This document shows, one piece after another, positions 7,148-15,040 of a stretch of 22,864 bases of DNA. The number at the start of each line of letters is the position of its first letter. Positions within the stretch are counted from its first letter, which is position 1. The notes beneath the pieces were generated by a model that saw nothing but the letters and a program-made list of their open reading frames with translations, had not been told where the DNA came from and made no database searches. The DNA comes from DASRDE01 sp035652755 (lineage in GTDB: Bacteria > Vulcanimicrobiota > Vulcanimicrobiia > Vulcanimicrobiales > Vulcanimicrobiaceae), in NCBI GenBank assembly GCA_035652755.1, contig DASRDE010000131.1:1-22864 (forward strand). The letters run 5' to 3'. The position numbers and the translations under genes are program-made.

Positions 7148-8623
7148 CTAGACCAAGGGGTTGAGCGCTGCCGCCAAGCGCCGCACGCCTTCGGCGGCAT
7201 CGGCCGGCGCGAGGTGGCCGAAGGAAAGCCGCAGCGCCGGCGGCCCCGTACGCGTGGGATAGAACGGCTCGCAGGGCATGACGAGCACGCCGTGCCGGGC
7301 GCACGCGTCGAATGCCGCCTGCGTGGAGAGCCGCGGCGGAAGCGAGAGCCAGACGTTCATGCCCGCTGCCGGAGGCCGCACTGCAGCCCATGGAACGGCC
7401 CGCCCCAGCTCCTCGATGAACGCATTGCGGCGCTCCAAGTAGAGCGCGCGCGCCGAGCGCAGGTGGCGCGCGTATGCTGGCGAGTTCATGAAGCGCCAGA
7501 GCGCCCGCTGGGTGAGTGTCGACGTAAAGACGTCCGTACGCGCCTTTGCCAGCTCGAGCGCGCCGGTCAGCGCGCCTTTGCAATAGAGATAGCCGATGCG
7601 CAGCGCCGGAAAGATCGACTTCGAGAGGCTCTCCATGACGACGACGCGGCCGTCCGTGTCGTAGGCTGCCAGCGGCGGAGGAGCCTGCCCGTCGTACGTG
7701 AGCTGCCAGCCGGTCTGATCTTCGAGAATGACGACGTCGTAGCGCCGCGCGAGCGCGACGATCTGTTTGGCGCGCCGCTGCAGGAGCACCGCGCCCGTCG
7801 GGTTCTGCGCGATCGGGTTCACGTAGAGCAGTCGAGGACGATACTCGGCAAAGACTCGCTCGACGTCGTCCGGGCGAACGCCGTCCGCATCGCTGGCAAC
7901 TTCGACGTACGTGACGCCGCGCGCGTCGAAGACGCCGAGCGTTCCGGAATAGGTGGGACTCTCGCACGCAACCACGCTGCGAGCTTCCAGCAGCACGGCC
8001 GCCACCAAATCGGCGGCTTGCTGTGCCCCCGAACAGACGATGAGCTCGTCCGCGCGAGCCGAGCATCCGCGCCCGCGCAGCAGCGAGCTCAGCGACTCGC
8101 AGAGATCGGGATCGCCGCTCGCGGCGCGGTACTGCATGAGTTCGGGCGGATCTTCCACGAGCGTGCGGTGGAATGCGCGCGCAAAGTCCGAAAGCGGGAA
8201 CGTCTCGGGCGCGGGGTGGCCGTTTGCAAAATTGATCGCGCCGGGCGCCGTGGCGCGCACGAGCTGTTCCATGACGCCTTCCATGCGCTCGGCCCGCGCC
8301 AGCCGCGGCAGATCGGGCTCCCACCGGCGCTCGAAGGCCTCGATGCGCTCGCGATGGTCCGCAACGAACGTGCCCTTCCCGACGCGTGAAGTGGCGCGCC
8401 CGCGCGCGGTGAGCAATTCATAGGCCTGCGAGACGGTGACGAGCGCACAATCCAGATCGCGTGCGAGGTCGCGCATCGCGGGGAGGCGATCGCCGGGATG
8501 CAGCCCGCCCGATTCGATCGCGTCGACGATCTGATCGGCGATCTGCACGTAGAGCGGACGCGGATCGTCCGCTTCGAGGTGAATTCCGAGGTGCGCGTTA
8601 CCGCGTGTCGAGGCGGTAGCCAA
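7148..8623 (-). CDS. MocR-type regulator: GntR winged helix fused to a PLP aminotransferase
   Basis: 491 aa. Residues 22-88 are a GntR winged helix (PLYVQIADQIVDAI, GDRLPAMRDLARDL, VSQAYELL, GKGTFV). Residues about 125-490 are a fold-type I aminotransferase with N274 in QNPTG, ED at 301-302, the PLP-binding lysine K335 in SLSKSIFPALRIGY, and the carboxylate-binding arginine in ALRLSFG near the C-terminus. MocR proteins usually sense amino acids or PLP and act on nearby genes; some are real aminotransferases. The start is TTG 8623, 26 bp inside the response regulator gene. No later start keeps the whole DNA-binding domain. The binding site is poor (GGGGAA directly before TTG), so the exact start is uncertain. 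Confidence 0.92.
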   Translation of the reverse strand: MATASTRGNAHLGIHLEADDPRPLYVQIADQIVDAIESGGLHPGDRLPAMRDLARDLDCALVTVSQAYELLTARGRATSRVGKGTFVADHRERIEAFERRWEPDLPRLARAERMEGVMEQLVRATAPGAINFANGHPAPETFPLSDFARAFHRTLVEDPPELMQYRAASGDPDLCESLSSLLRGRGCSARADELIVCSGAQQAADLVAAVLLEARSVVACESPTYSGTLGVFDARGVTYVEVASDADGVRPDDVERVFAEYRPRLLYVNPIAQNPTGAVLLQRRAKQIVALARRYDVVILEDQTGWQLTYDGQAPPPLAAYDTDGRVVVMESLSKSIFPALRIGYLYCKGALTGALELAKARTDVFTSTLTQRALWRFMNSPAYARHLRSARALYLERRNAFIEELGRAVPWAAVRPPAAGMNVWLSLPPRLSTQAAFDACARHGVLVMPCEPFYPTRTGPPALRLSFGHLAPADAAEGVRRLAAALNPLV

Positions 8624-9290
8624 TTCCCCGCACGCTCGCGATCTCGACGGGAGCGCCCACTTCCGTCAGCTTCTTTCGCAGCGCTGCGATATGCACGTCG
8701 ACGACGCGGGTCGGGACGCCGGACGTGTCGTTCCAGACGTGCTCCAGAATCTGCGCGCGCGTCAAGAGCCGGCCTTCCGCTTCAGCCAAGAACCACAGCA
8801 AGCGAAATTCCAAGGCGGTAAGCGAGACGTTCTTGCCGTCGTTGTTGAGCGTGTGAAAATCGCGAACGAGTTTGGCCGTGCCGACCTGCAGCACGCCGGC
8901 ATCGTCTTTCTTCTGCAAATACTTCTCGCGGCGGCGTAAAAACGACGCGACGCGCGCGACGAGCTCGTTGCCCGAGAACGGCTTGGTGATGTAGTCGTCG
9001 GCGCCCAAGCCCAGCCCGAGCAGCACGTCCTGTTCGCGCGAATGGCCGCTGACCATCAGCACGAACGCGTTGTTCGAGTTGGAAAGCGACGTACAGACGT
9101 CCAAGCCGGAGATGTCCGGAAGACCGATATCCAGAATGACGACGTCGGGCTTGTACGTGTCGGCCAGCTCGAGGCCTTCGGCGCCGCTGCCCGTCACCCG
9201 AACTTCGTACTCGGCGCGCTCCAAAACGGTTTGCTCGAGTTTGGCGATGTCTTCGTCGTCTTCGATTACCAAAATTTTCGCTTGGGCCAT
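8598..9290 (-). CDS. OmpR/PhoB-family response regulator, no kinase nearby
   Basis: 230 aa. The receiver domain (about 3-118) has the acidic pocket E10-D11-D12, phospho-acceptor D54 (VILDIGLPD), S81 and K103 (ITKPF). The C-terminal winged helix (about 135-228) has the OmpR pattern LTALEFRLLWFLAE, LTRAQILEHVW, VDVHIAALRKKL and SVRGIGYRL. It should bind DNA as a phosphorylation-dependent dimer. ATG 9290 is preceded by GGAGAA at good spacing. An open frame upstream of it lies in the malic-enzyme gene. No histidine kinase is in the window, so its partner is encoded elsewhere. It follows the malic enzyme by 37 nt and overlaps the MocR gene. Confidence 0.95.
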   Translation of the reverse strand: MAQAKILVIEDDEDIAKLEQTVLERAEYEVRVTGSGAEGLELADTYKPDVVILDIGLPDISGLDVCTSLSNSNNAFVLMVSGHSREQDVLLGLGLGADDYITKPFSGNELVARVASFLRRREKYLQKKDDAGVLQVGTAKLVRDFHTLNNDGKNVSLTALEFRLLWFLAEAEGRLLTRAQILEHVWNDTSGVPTRVVDVHIAALRKKLTEVGAPVEIASVRGIGYRLDTR

Positions 9291-9327
9291 CGCTTCTCCG
9301 TTTAGCAGGAGTGTCCTGAAAGTCTGT

Positions 9328-10764
9328 TTACGGGCTGGCGGTAATATCTTCCCCTTCGGACAGGACGAGCGTCCGGCGAGCCACGCCGTCTTCCACCGCC
9401 GCCGCCGCCACCGCCTTCGCCACCGCATCCACGACGCGCGTATCGAAGACGCTAGGGATAATGTATTCCGGACTGCGTTCCTCTTCGCCGACGATCGACG
9501 CGATCGCGTGCGCCGCGGCCAGCTTCATCCTCTCGGTGATTCGTTTGGCCCGGGCGTCGAGCGCGCCGCGGAAGATGCCCGGAAAGGCGAGCAGGTTGTT
9601 CACCTGATTCGGAAAGTCGGATCTCCCCGTTGCGATGACGCCGACGTACGGAGCGGCCACGTCGGGCATGATCTCGGGGGTCGGATTGGCCATAGCAAAG
9701 ACGATCGGATCGCGCGCCATGCTCGCGATGCCTTCGGGATGGAGAATGCCCGGAGCGGAAACGCCGATGAAGACGTCCGTCCCTTTGAGCACGTCGCCAA
9801 GCGATCCGCGCCGGTTTTCGCGATTCGTGTGTTCGGCCAGCCAGCGCCAGTGGGAGTTCTCGTACCGCTCGCTGCGGTTGATCGCTCCGGCGCGGTCGAC
9901 CGGGATAACGTCGCGCACGCCGGCCTGCAGCAGCATTTTGATCGTCGCCGTACCGGCGGCGCCGCTTCCGGCGACGACGATCTGCAGATCGCTCAGTTCT
10001 TTGCCGACGACTCGCGCAGCATTGATCAGCGCGGCCAGAATGACGACCGCGGTGCCGTGCTGGTCGTCGTGCATGACCGGAATGTCCAGCTCCTCGATCA
10101 GCCGCCGCTCGACTTCGAAACAGCGCGGCGCCGCGATATCCTCCAGGTTGATTCCGCCGAAAACCGGCGCGATGCGCACGACGGTTTCCACGATCTCGTC
10201 GACGTCTTTGGTCTCCAGGCAGATCGGAAAGGCATCGATGCCGGCGAACTGCTTGAACAGCATCGCCTTGCCTTCCATCACCGGGATTGCGCCCAAGGGC
10301 CCGATGTCGCCCAGGCCCAGCACGGCGGTGCCGTCGGAGACGACCGCGACGGAGTTGCGCTTGATCGTCAGGTTGAATGCCTTGGCCGGATCGGCGGCAA
10401 TGGCCATTGAAACGCGCGCGACGCCGGGCGTGTACACCGTTGAGAGATCCTGCCGCGTCTTCACGGGAATCTTCGGCTCGACCGCGATCTTGCCGCCCAG
10501 ATGCGCGAGAAAGGTGCTGTCCGAGACGCTGACCACGCTTAGGCCGTCCACCCGTTCGACCGCGTCGCGAACGGCTTTGCCGATGACGTCGGAGCTCACG
10601 TTCACGGTCACGTCGCGCACGACGTGGGTCTTGCTGACCGAGCGCATGTCGACGGCGGAGATCACGCCGCCCGCGTCGCCGATTGCCGCGGCCAGCTGAT
10701 TGAAAGCGCCCGGGCTGTTCGGCATCTCGATGCGCATGATGAGCGTGAAACTGATATTGAGCAT
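9328..10764 (-). CDS. Malic enzyme (NAD(P)-dependent) with N-terminal ACT domain
   Basis: 478 aa. Residues about 4-80 are an ACT domain (FTLIMRIEMPNSPGAFNQLAAAIGDAGG begins it). Residues about 90-460 are malic enzyme: catalytic Y111 (TVYTPGVA), K166 (MEGKA), metal ligands E208-D209 (GINLEDI) and D233-D234 (MHDDQHGT), and nucleotide-binding GSGAAG at 266-271. It decarboxylates malate to pyruvate, making NADH or NADPH, in the cytoplasm. The ACT domain suggests allosteric control by a small ligand, classically an amino acid (inference). ATG 10764 follows the tldE stop by one base, and GGAGAA lies upstream, so it is translated with tldE. The cofactor preference cannot be settled by eye. Confidence 0.95.
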   Translation of the reverse strand: MLNISFTLIMRIEMPNSPGAFNQLAAAIGDAGGVISAVDMRSVSKTHVVRDVTVNVSSDVIGKAVRDAVERVDGLSVVSVSDSTFLAHLGGKIAVEPKIPVKTRQDLSTVYTPGVARVSMAIAADPAKAFNLTIKRNSVAVVSDGTAVLGLGDIGPLGAIPVMEGKAMLFKQFAGIDAFPICLETKDVDEIVETVVRIAPVFGGINLEDIAAPRCFEVERRLIEELDIPVMHDDQHGTAVVILAALINAARVVGKELSDLQIVVAGSGAAGTATIKMLLQAGVRDVIPVDRAGAINRSERYENSHWRWLAEHTNRENRRGSLGDVLKGTDVFIGVSAPGILHPEGIASMARDPIVFAMANPTPEIMPDVAAPYVGVIATGRSDFPNQVNNLLAFPGIFRGALDARAKRITERMKLAAAHAIASIVGEEERSPEYIIPSVFDTRVVDAVAKAVAAAAVEDGVARRTLVLSEGEDITASP

Positions 10765-10765
10765 G

Positions 10766-12118
10766 CTATTCTCCGCTGATGGTCATCTCGGAAACGCGGA
10801 AAGACGGCGAAACGACGCTTCCGTCGAAGCGTAAGTCGCCCGCGACGGCGTCGATGCCCGCAAGCATCTCGCCGAACGTCGAGGCTATCGTAAACTCCTC
10901 GACCGGATAGGCGATCGCCCCGCCTTCGATCGCAAATCCCCGCGCCCCGCGGCTGTACGTTCCGCTCGCGTGCTCGGTGGCAAAGCCGATCGTCTCCAAA
11001 ACGAGGATGGCCTTCGGCGTTCGAGCGATGAGATCGTCCAGCGACCCGTTTCCGGCCTCCAGGTAAAAGTTGTTGGGTGCGATGGCACCCCCGCCCGCGT
11101 TTCCCGTGGAAACCGCTCCGAGTTTTCGAGCATAGTACGTGTCGTAAAGCAGCGAGCGCAGCGTGCCTCTTTCGAACACCGTGGTGCGCCGCGTCGCAAC
11201 GCCTTCGCCGTCGAACGGCGAACTGCCCAAATGCCCCGGAAGCGTGCCGTCGTCGACGATGGTGACCAGATCGCTGCCGATGCGATCGCCCGTGCGTCCG
11301 GCCAGCCACGAGTTGCCCACTGCGGCATTCGACGCGCTCAGTGCCGCAAAGAGATCGGAGAGCACCGAGGCCGCGACGTCGCGTTCGAAAATGACCGGCA
11401 CGCGCATCGTCCGCGGTTTGCGCGCTCCGAACAGCGACACGGCCCGTTCGACGGCTTTGGACGCCACCGCGCCGGCGTCTTCGAGATCGGCCAGCTTGCG
11501 CGCGGCCGTTCCGTACGATCCCGTGCGTTTGGTGGAGCCTTCGACCGCGACGGGGCTGCTCGAGCGGTGCGCGCGCGTGGAGCGGTACGCACCGGAAAAG
11601 CCGCGACTGTTCACCAGAGCGGTCGTTGCTACAGTATCACCGACGTGCGACCCGTTGCTGTTGAGAATCCTGCGGTCGCGTTCGCGGATTCGCCGCTCGA
11701 GTTCCAAGGCTTCGTCGAGCTTGTCCTGCGCTTCGCGCGCGGCGACGTCTTGCGAAAATAAGTCCAGCTCGCCTTCGCCTGCCGCATCGCCCGCGCACGG
11801 CTCCGGCAGCCCCGCGTACGGATCGTCGGCCACGCACCGGGCCTGCACGACGGCGGCGGCAGCCGCGGCCTGAATCCCCGGCAATTCCAGATCCGTCGTC
11901 GACAGCACGGCTTTGCGCTCTCCGACGAAGACTCGCACGTGAAGCGAACGGCTGCGCGATTGCTCGAGTTTGGTGACGGCGCTCCCGCGCGCCTCACAAG
12001 AAAACCGATCGCCGATCGAAAGCGTCGCTTCGGCCTGCGAAGCCCCCGCGCGCAGTGCCGCATCGACGGCGTACTGCGCCAATTCGAGCGCGTGCGAGAT
12101 GCCGTTCTCAGCCGACAT
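10766..12118 (-). CDS. tldE: TldE/PmbA, partner of the TldD metalloprotease
   Basis: 450 aa, usual length. It matches the PmbA/TldE family along its length: an N-terminal domain with LELAQYAVDAALRAGASQAEAT, and a C-terminal domain with VIFERDVAASVLSDL, FDGEGVATRRTTVFERGTL, GNAGGGAIAPNNFYLEAG, and the C-terminal FAIEGGAIAYPVEEFTIAST. TldE lacks the zinc motif and forms a heterodimer with TldD, whose active site cuts unfolded peptides. In E. coli the pair matures microcin B17 and degrades the CcdA antitoxin. ATG 12118 lies 11 bp inside the tldD end, so the two are coupled and made in matching amounts. Confidence 0.93.
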   Translation of the reverse strand: MSAENGISHALELAQYAVDAALRAGASQAEATLSIGDRFSCEARGSAVTKLEQSRSRSLHVRVFVGERKAVLSTTDLELPGIQAAAAAAVVQARCVADDPYAGLPEPCAGDAAGEGELDLFSQDVAAREAQDKLDEALELERRIRERDRRILNSNGSHVGDTVATTALVNSRGFSGAYRSTRAHRSSSPVAVEGSTKRTGSYGTAARKLADLEDAGAVASKAVERAVSLFGARKPRTMRVPVIFERDVAASVLSDLFAALSASNAAVGNSWLAGRTGDRIGSDLVTIVDDGTLPGHLGSSPFDGEGVATRRTTVFERGTLRSLLYDTYYARKLGAVSTGNAGGGAIAPNNFYLEAGNGSLDDLIARTPKAILVLETIGFATEHASGTYSRGARGFAIEGGAIAYPVEEFTIASTFGEMLAGIDAVAGDLRFDGSVVSPSFRVSEMTISGE

Positions 12119-13502
12119 GCGATCCGCCCACGGTGATCGACGAGATCTTTACCGTCGGCATCCCAACGCCCACCGGAACGTACTGTCCGCCTTTTCCGCA
12201 CGTATAGTGCCGGTTTGCCAAGCAGCTGTCGTTGCCGACCGCCACGACCTTGGTCATGACGTCGGGACCGTTACCGACAATCGTCGCGTTCTTGACCGGA
12301 GCCGTAATCCGGCCGTTCTCGACCAGGTACCCTTCGGCAACCATGAAGACGAAGTCGCCGCGGCTGATCTCGACTTGGCCGCCCGCGAACGACTTGGCAT
12401 AAATGCCCCGTTTCGTACTTGCCAAGATCTCTTCGAACGTCGAACTCCCGCTGGGCATATAGGTGTTGCACATCCGCGGCTGCGGGAGCGAGCGAAACGA
12501 TTGCCGCCGCCCGCTTCCGGTCGATCGCACGCCCATCAACTTCCCGTTCAAATAATCTTGCATGTAGCCTTGCAGCACGCCGCGCTCCACCAGAACCTTG
12601 TGCTGGCCCGGCGTCCCTTCGTCGTCGATCGAGACGCTGCCGCGCTCACCGTCCAAATTTCCGTCGTCGTAGATCGTCACCAGTTCGCTGGCGACCCGCT
12701 CGCCGACGCGCCCGCTGTACAGCGAAACGCCTTGCCGGTTGAAATCGCTTTCCAAGCCGTGGCCGACGGCTTCGTGCAGCAGCACGCCGCCGCCGCCGGA
12801 TCCGACGATCATCTCCATCTCGCCGGCCGGTGCGGGCACGGCGTCCAAATTCGTGACCGCGATTCGCGCCGCTTCGATCGCGATCGATTCGGGGGTGCGC
12901 GTTTGATAATACGCACCCGACGTGCGGCCGCCGTCTCCGACGAAGCCGTAGGCGCGCTGTTTTTCATGCGACGTGACGACTTGGACGCCGAGCGAAACCA
13001 AGGGACGGCGATCGTGCAGCCAGCGCCCGTCGCTGGTGCCGATCCAGACTTCCTGCAGCTCGTCGGCGACGTGCGCGTTGACGGCCGCGACGAGGGGGCT
13101 CTGAGCGCGCGCCGCGACGTCTGCGCGTTCGAGCAGCGCCACGTAGGTTTCCGCCGGTTCGTGTTGCGAGCGCGCGTCGTCATAGAAGGGCTGCACCGCC
13201 GACGATTCCAAGCGAACGCTGCGGGCGCCGGCCGAATGCGAACGCGCTATCAGCGACGCAACGCGCGCCGCGCGCTCGAGTGCTTCGAGCGACAGATCGT
13301 CGGAATAGGCATAGCCCGCAGACTCGCCCGCGATAACGCGGATACCGGCTCCCTGCGTTTTCGTCAGGGCGCTCTCGTGTATCAGGCCGGACTGCAGCCG
13401 GAACGACGTGACCGATTTGCGTTCGCAGAACACGTCCGCGTACTCGCCGCCGCGTGCGAGCGCCGTGCAAAGCACGCGTTCTACTATCTGCGGATCGAGC
13501 AC
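12108..13502 (-). CDS. tldD: TldD, zinc metalloprotease subunit
   Basis: 464 aa, usual length. The HExxxH zinc motif is present as LLHEAVGHGLE (H243, E244, H248), and the C-terminal cysteine ligand is C435 in YTCGKGGQYVPVGVG, the family signature. With TldE it forms a cytoplasmic peptidase whose narrow channel admits only unfolded peptides. The start is GTG 13502, which follows the PBP4 stop by two bases with GGAG about nine bases upstream; no ATG is nearby. It is the third gene in a row of peptide-cutting enzymes (M1, PBP4, TldD, TldE). No modified-peptide precursor gene is visible in the window, so a role in natural-product maturation is only a possibility. Confidence 0.95.
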   Translation of the reverse strand: MLDPQIVERVLCTALARGGEYADVFCERKSVTSFRLQSGLIHESALTKTQGAGIRVIAGESAGYAYSDDLSLEALERAARVASLIARSHSAGARSVRLESSAVQPFYDDARSQHEPAETYVALLERADVAARAQSPLVAAVNAHVADELQEVWIGTSDGRWLHDRRPLVSLGVQVVTSHEKQRAYGFVGDGGRTSGAYYQTRTPESIAIEAARIAVTNLDAVPAPAGEMEMIVGSGGGGVLLHEAVGHGLESDFNRQGVSLYSGRVGERVASELVTIYDDGNLDGERGSVSIDDEGTPGQHKVLVERGVLQGYMQDYLNGKLMGVRSTGSGRRQSFRSLPQPRMCNTYMPSGSSTFEEILASTKRGIYAKSFAGGQVEISRGDFVFMVAEGYLVENGRITAPVKNATIVGNGPDVMTKVVAVGNDSCLANRHYTCGKGGQYVPVGVGMPTVKISSITVGGSHVG

Positions 13503-13504
13503 GC

Positions 13505-15040
13505 TCAGCGCTCCGCGATGCGGTCGACCGCGCTCACGATCGCGCTGTCGGGATCGCCGGGAGATCCGTTGACGATGAATGCGAAGACGACCCGGCCGTG
13601 ATTGCGAGTGTCGACGTATCCGGCAAGCGCCGAAGCCCCGCTCAAATGGCCGCTCTTGGCGCGGACGCGCCCGGCCGCCCGTCCAAACCGGTACTCCTTG
13701 AGCGTTCCATCCAGACCGCCGCGCGGCAGCAGCGGGTAGAGAGCGTTCGCGCCGGGCGCGCTCGCGAAGCTGCGCAAGACGCCGGCAAGCGTCAGTGCGG
13801 AGACTCGGTTGGCGCGCGCGAGCCCGCTGCCGTCGACTAGATGCAGCCCGCGCGTCGCGACGCCTTGCCGCTCGAGCAGCGCAATTTCCGCCGCGATGCC
13901 GTCGCGATCGTTCGCGGCGCCTCCGTTCGCGGCGCCCACCGCGCGCATGAGCTGCTCGGCGTAGTGATTATCCGAATGTACGAGCATGTGCTTGACCAGC
14001 GCGCTGACGGGCGCCGACCGGTGCTGCCACAAAATGCGAGCGTCGATGGGGGCGGTACCGGTTTGGGGCGCTCCATTGAGTGAGATGCCCGAGTCTTGCA
14101 ACGACGCGGCGGCGACTGCGCCGGCGTATTGCGGGATGCCGTGAACCGGCAGCCAGAAGCGTTCCCGCACGCCCGGCGGGATCGTTCCGTAGATGCGAAA
14201 AACGTTCGGCATCGCCGTGCCGGCGATCACGACGTCGTCGCCGTCGCCGGAAACGACGGAACCGCTGTAGTGCACGAGCGGCGTCTTGGGCACGACGCTA
14301 ATCGCCGCATCGCTCCCCGGAGCCGAACCGGTCACGTCGAACTCGACGGTGTCTTCGTCGATCGAGATGCCGCTCGTGGCGGTCATAAAGTCTTCGTTGG
14401 AATCGCTCGCATCCCACAACGGGTTGATCTCTTCGCCGGCGACGGCGCTCGGATCGACGACGACGCTGCCCGCAACGCTGCGCACGCCGGCGTCGCGCAG
14501 CGCCCCCGCGCCGCTGCGCAGATCGCCAAACCGCAGCGACGGATCGCCGGATCCGATCAGCCACAGGTCGCCGGCGACGTTCCCGCCCTGGGGCACGTCG
14601 TGCGCGGCGAACAGGGTGCTGAAGCGGAATCCGCTGCCGAGCACGTTCATTGCCGCATCCGCCACGATCAGTTTTTGCGAGGAGGCCGGTACCGCAGCCT
14701 GCGATGCGCGATCGTCGTAGAGCACCGTTCCGTCGCCGGCGATGACGGCGCAGCTCCATGCACCGGCGCCCGCGAGCGCGGGCGCCAAAGCCGAGCGCAG
14801 GTCCGCGCGTAAGCGCGCGATCGTTTGCGCATCCCATCGAAGGGGCAGCGGCGTCGTGACGGCGGCCGCGCCCATAATGGGCTGCTGCGCGGTCCTCGGT
14901 ACGCCGGCGTGGGCGTGCGGGCGGAGCAGCAGCAGAAAGACCGCTGAGGCCGCCGCGAGCACGATGGCCGCAGCGGCCCGCCGCCGCTTACGAGCGCGAG
15001 ATCGCCTCAATCCGGTCCGCAAGTTTGCGCTGATCTTCAC
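13505..15040 (-). CDS. dacB: D-alanyl-D-alanine carboxypeptidase/endopeptidase, PBP4 class (S13)
   Basis: 511 aa. Residues 11-21 are strongly basic, followed by a hydrophobic segment about 22-39, a signal peptide or membrane anchor, so it acts in the periplasm. Penicillin-binding motifs: SxxK at S120-S121-Q122-K123 (PASSQKL; the catalytic serine is S120), SDN at 356-358 (VHSDNHYAEQ), and KSG at 462-464 in place of KTG (RAKSGHLSG), a substitution also found in some penicillin-binding proteins. The long insert between the first two motifs is typical of S13. It trims or cuts cross-linked peptidoglycan. The start is uncertain: GTG 15040 overlaps the M1 gene by 53 bp, whereas TTG 15008, with CGGACCGGA before it, would overlap by 21 bp. 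Confidence 0.92.
   Translation of the reverse strand: MKISANLRTGLRRSRARKRRRAAAAIVLAAASAVFLLLLRPHAHAGVPRTAQQPIMGAAAVTTPLPLRWDAQTIARLRADLRSALAPALAGAGAWSCAVIAGDGTVLYDDRASQAAVPASSQKLIVADAAMNVLGSGFRFSTLFAAHDVPQGGNVAGDLWLIGSGDPSLRFGDLRSGAGALRDAGVRSVAGSVVVDPSAVAGEEINPLWDASDSNEDFMTATSGISIDEDTVEFDVTGSAPGSDAAISVVPKTPLVHYSGSVVSGDGDDVVIAGTAMPNVFRIYGTIPPGVRERFWLPVHGIPQYAGAVAAASLQDSGISLNGAPQTGTAPIDARILWQHRSAPVSALVKHMLVHSDNHYAEQLMRAVGAANGGAANDRDGIAAEIALLERQGVATRGLHLVDGSGLARANRVSALTLAGVLRSFASAPGANALYPLLPRGGLDGTLKEYRFGRAAGRVRAKSGHLSGASALAGYVDTRNHGRVVFAFIVNGSPGDPDSAIVSAVDRIAER

Noticed and set aside
9070..10410. 446-codon open frame on the plus strand opposite the response regulator and malic enzyme
   Set aside because: Shadow of the minus-strand genes; no recognisable protein features.
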